A stretch of 64,000 nt of DNA, taken from Gammaproteobacteria bacterium (lineage in GTDB: Bacteria > Pseudomonadota > Gammaproteobacteria > Ga0077536). The notes under the pieces are model-generated. The model was not told where the DNA came from and made no database searches. It saw only the letters and a list, made by a program, of their open reading frames with translations. The DNA lies in NCBI GenBank assembly GCA_016209015.1, contig JACQWY010000037.1, forward strand, positions 1 through 64,000, written 5' to 3'. The translations under genes and the position numbers were made by a program. Below are positions 63,405 through 64,000 of the stretch, in pieces. Every line of letters begins with the position of its first letter. The stretch's first letter is position 1.

Positions 63405-64000
63405 CTGCTGCCGTTTCCTGCTGGCTCAGATAGCGTCCGAGGAACGTCCCGACGCGCCGCTCGTACTCGCCGGGCGCAAAGGCGTGCAGATCGACGTGCG
63501 CCGCGCCCTCCACGACCCAGAGATCCTTCGGCACGACGGCGGCGTCGAACAGGCGTCGCGCTTCCGGCAGCGTCGTGTGGCGATCCGCGGCGCCGGCGAC
63601 GAGCAGCAGCGGTGCGTTCAGCGAGCGCAGATGATCGGCCGGGCGCAGCTCCCCGACGCCGATGCCGAGGCGCAGGCGAAGCTGGGTGAGCAGCAGCGGC
63701 GTCGCGAGCCGGACGACGGAGCCGAGATGCAGAGCGAAGCGGTCGGCCACGGCCTCGGTGATCGTCGGGTACATGGATTCGGGCACGACCGCTGCGACGG
63801 CCGGGCGCCGACTCGCGAGCAATTCACGCCGCGCCGCGCGAGACCCCGCTCATCCCGACACGCTCGCCGGGCAGTTCACGCCGTAACCACGTTAGCGCCG
63901 GCGCCACCCCGGCCGCTTCGCGCACCCCGAACGTGATCCGCTCGCCGCGGCTCTCGCCGTGGGCCTGGAGACCGACGAGCAGCACGGCGCAGCCCGCCGC
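63289..64000 (-). pseudogene. Alpha/beta-hydrolase, frameshifted, partial at window edge
   Basis: From the right edge the minus strand reads an alpha/beta-hydrolase with HGESRGERITFG and the nucleophile elbow MSGVSRGAA, then TGA at 63824-63826. The rest (LASRRPAVAAVVPESMYPTI, LLLVAGAADRHTTLPEARRL with the acid, and EGAAHVDLHAF with the histidine) continues in another frame to 63289. One extra base near 63825 explains the break. The last ~35 residues are encoded by the inverted-repeat arm (ELIHRGRRDFLSV), so the original C-terminus has been replaced. Probably inactive, unless the frameshift is a sequencing error. Confidence 0.75.

Overview
The window is from a GC-rich gammaproteobacterium. The strongest evidence is the conserved core block at 27.6-39.2 kb: hemA-prfA-prmC-moeB on the plus strand, diverging from a TPR lipoprotein-lolB-ispE-tRNA-Gln-prs-rplY-pth-ychF on the minus strand. 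The engB / cytochrome c4 / dsbA group at 45.6-47.8 kb agrees with this. Two exosortase-type (VPxPA-CTERM) proteins and a nif/fix cluster suggest an environmental, potentially nitrogen-fixing lineage, perhaps near Steroidobacterales or Nevskiales; that placement is inference.

1-9.8 kb is a visibly less GC-rich accessory island. It opens with the tail of an IS3-family transposase. On the minus strand it carries a TerY-P-type phosphorylation triad: a vWA protein, a PP2C phosphatase and a serine/threonine kinase. The kinase reading frame is cut by one in-frame TAG exactly between the kinase domain and its zinc-hook/transmembrane/helix-hairpin-helix/zinc-ribbon C-terminal half. Diverging from the triad are a solo Cas1 with an intact catalytic triad, but no Cas2 and no CRISPR array, and a 1316-residue protein with an N-terminal PD-(D/E)XK-like (DUF4365-like) domain on a long helical-repeat body. 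This is the best candidate in the window for an unusual defence or DNA-processing system.

9.8-23.6 kb returns to GC-rich sequence: glycogen phosphorylase, a calcium-binding-repeat protein, two sorted exoproteins (one a PQQ-type sugar dehydrogenase), and a catabolic block of acyl-CoA synthetase, LysR regulator, hydantoinase/oxoprolinase subunits B and A, and a saccharopine-dehydrogenase-like enzyme. 23.6-27.4 kb is repeat-rich and gene-poor. It holds a REP-associated tyrosine transposase (RAYT) and its hairpins, which keep an identical 9-nt loop while their stems vary with compensation, plus a secreted hypothetical protein and a GFA-domain protein.

27.6-52.6 kb is housekeeping: translation, haem and isoprenoid precursor synthesis, lipoprotein sorting, a LemA/GIDE membrane pair, oligopeptidase A, exonuclease III, L31, EngB, cytochrome c4 and DsbA. 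It is followed by signalling genes (GGDEF, PilZ, EF-hand, and a cNMP-binding-like coiled-coil protein).

52.7-60.5 kb is a nitrogen-fixation accessory operon, nifV-iscX-like-nifW-fixABCX-cytochrome c'-like. It is preceded by a consensus sigma-54 promoter and a TGT-N10-ACA NifA-type site, and diverges from a GAF-PAS-AAA+-HTH sigma-54 activator. 60.5-64 kb has a periplasmic cyclophilin, a CorC/HlyC-type CBS membrane protein, two inverted-repeat elements sharing 29-bp arms, and a frameshifted alpha/beta-hydrolase running off the right edge.
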